Below, piece by piece: positions 34,957 through 35,856 of a stretch of 35,856 nucleotides of DNA. Source of the stretch: Prochlorococcus marinus (GTDB lineage Bacteria; Cyanobacteriota; Cyanobacteriia; PCC-6307; Cyanobiaceae); contig NZ_CVSV01000040.1 in the NCBI RefSeq assembly GCF_001180245.1, forward strand, positions 1 through 35,856, written 5' to 3'. Each line of letters begins with the position of its first letter. The first letter of the stretch is position 1. A program made the position numbers and the translations under genes. A model generated the notes under the pieces. That model made no database searches. It was not told the origin of the DNA and saw nothing but the letters and a program-made list of their open reading frames with translations.

Positions 34957-35856
34957 TTATTTTATTTGAGAAGCCGCCTGTTTATATGCGACCTCAACTA
35001 CTTCACTAAGTGTAGGATGAGTATGAACTTCTTTAGATAATTCAATTACATCTTGGTTCCTTGAAATAGCGTTCGAAATTTCTTGAATTAAATCAGCTGC
35101 ATGTAACCCAAAAATATGAGCCCCTAATACTTTCCCATTATCTTTATTGAAAATCAATTTAAGCAATCCATCACTCTCTAATTCAGCCAATGCTTTTGAA
35201 TTAGCCTTAAAGAAACTTTTGACAACTCCCAAAGTAAAATTTTCTTTTATAGATATCTCTTTAGCTTCAACTTCAGAAAGACCAACTGAACTTATCTCTG
35301 GGTGAGTAAAGGTTGCTGCAGGGATACTTTTATAGTTAATTTCGACATTACCTCCGCAAATATTATCAACAGCAATAGTACCCTGCGCTGCAGCTGTATG
35401 AGCAAGCATTAGTTTACCCGTTACATCTCCAACAGCCCAAATGTTAGGTATTATTTCACCACCATTCTTAACTCTCATTTGATCATCTACAGGAATGAAA
35501 CCTTTTACTGTTTCGATACCAACCGACTCAAGATTTAAGTTATTACTATTAGGACTTCTGCCAGTTGCGACTAGTACAGCGTCAACTTCTAAAGTTTCTA
35601 CAACTTCCTTAGATTTTGCATCAGTCAGTTCTATTTTTACAGGGCATCCAGGTGTTATTTTTGTCGCAAAGACATTTGATTTTGTTTCTATATCTCTTGC
35701 TTGAATAAGGTTCTTCTTAGCAATTTTAGTGATGTCTGGATCAAATGTTGGCATAATATTCTCCAAAGCCTCGATCATGGTAACTTCACAACCAAGCGCG
35801 GTATAAACATCAGCAAATTCTAGACCTATATATCCGCTTCCAATAATTGCTATCCA
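34957..35856 (-). CDS. lpdA: Dihydrolipoamide dehydrogenase, C-terminal part (runs off the window)
   Basis: The frame is open to the right edge, so the N-terminal FAD domain is outside; about 299 residues are present. The visible part opens with the NAD-binding fold IAIIGSGYIGLEFADVYTALG, then VLVATGRSPNSNNL, IWAVGDVTGKLMLAHTAAAQG (FAD contact) and the dimer domain with EVHTHPTLSEVVE, which holds the catalytic His-Glu pair. It is the E3 of pyruvate dehydrogenase and possibly glycine cleavage. The E1-alpha gene pdhA is about 9 kb to the left. Downstream is trpC. Confidence 0.96.
   Translation of the reverse strand, partial: WIAIIGSGYIGLEFADVYTALGCEVTMIEALENIMPTFDPDITKIAKKNLIQARDIETKSNVFATKITPGCPVKIELTDAKSKEVVETLEVDAVLVATGRSPNSNNLNLESVGIETVKGFIPVDDQMRVKNGGEIIPNIWAVGDVTGKLMLAHTAAAQGTIAVDNICGGNVEINYKSIPAATFTHPEISSVGLSEVEAKEISIKENFTLGVVKSFFKANSKALAELESDGLLKLIFNKDNGKVLGAHIFGLHAADLIQEISNAISRNQDVIELSKEVHTHPTLSEVVEVAYKQAASQIK

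Noticed and set aside
1..35856. Mobile elements, CRISPR arrays, prophage or defence genes
   Set aside because: No transposase, integrase, regularly spaced repeats or phage-type genes were seen; base composition is even throughout, and the single tRNA shows no adjacent att-like duplication that I could find.

Overview
The window looks like a chromosomal segment of a high-light-adapted Prochlorococcus (marine picocyanobacterium) or a very close relative. The basis is very AT-rich DNA (roughly 30% GC by eye), short intergenic gaps and cyanobacterium-specific families: an Ftn2/ARC6-type division protein, DUF3611, DUF3122, TIGR03792, a ThiD2-ThiE fusion and nickel superoxide dismutase with its maturation peptidase. 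No mobile element, CRISPR array, rRNA or prophage gene was seen. Almost all genes belong to core metabolism and housekeeping.

Layout. Positions 1-813 hold the end of a secreted or surface protein, an AT-rich non-coding stretch and a tRNA-Ala(GGC). A predicted outer-membrane beta-barrel protein (814-2619) then converges on a minus-strand block: lexA, argF, ftsH, ribD, a DUF3122 protein and a small unknown gene. Next come cbiET (cobalamin) on plus, nadK and pheS on minus, surE on plus, a DUF3611 membrane protein on minus, and a plus-strand cofactor block: ribF, thiD2-thiE, thiS and two very small unknown genes (55 and 43 codons). From 15.5 to 18.8 kb a tightly packed minus-strand operon runs era > trmD-ispF (one continuous reading frame) > TIGR03792 protein > larB, with start-stop overlaps. 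One conserved plus-strand gene of unknown function (18816) separates it from a second minus-strand block, ftn2 > ffh > rpsP > phoH > Bax-inhibitor-1-like protein, which ends at a clear hairpin terminator.

From 25.3 kb: pdhA (plus), a group 2 sigma factor and a bifunctional NAD(P)HX repair enzyme (minus), mnmA (plus), lnt (minus), a secreted FKBP-type prolyl isomerase, then a nickel module of sodN, sodX and a convergent HupE/UreJ-type nickel transporter gene. The window closes with trpC and the C-terminal part of lpdA on minus.

How genes work together. The nickel module forms a unit: metal import, Ni-SOD pro-enzyme and the peptidase that exposes its nickel hook. RibD and RibF are steps of flavin synthesis. 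ThiD2-ThiE with ThiS are thiamine synthesis. Ffh, Era, RpsP, TrmD, MnmA and PheS serve translation and protein targeting. PdhA and Lpd are two subunits of pyruvate dehydrogenase. I saw no wholly new system. The best leads are the sodX gene with no usable ATG ahead of its catalytic serine, the TrmD-IspF continuous frame, paired LexA-type boxes before lexA, a near-perfect palindrome before ftsH, an orphan larB and two unannotated micro-genes.
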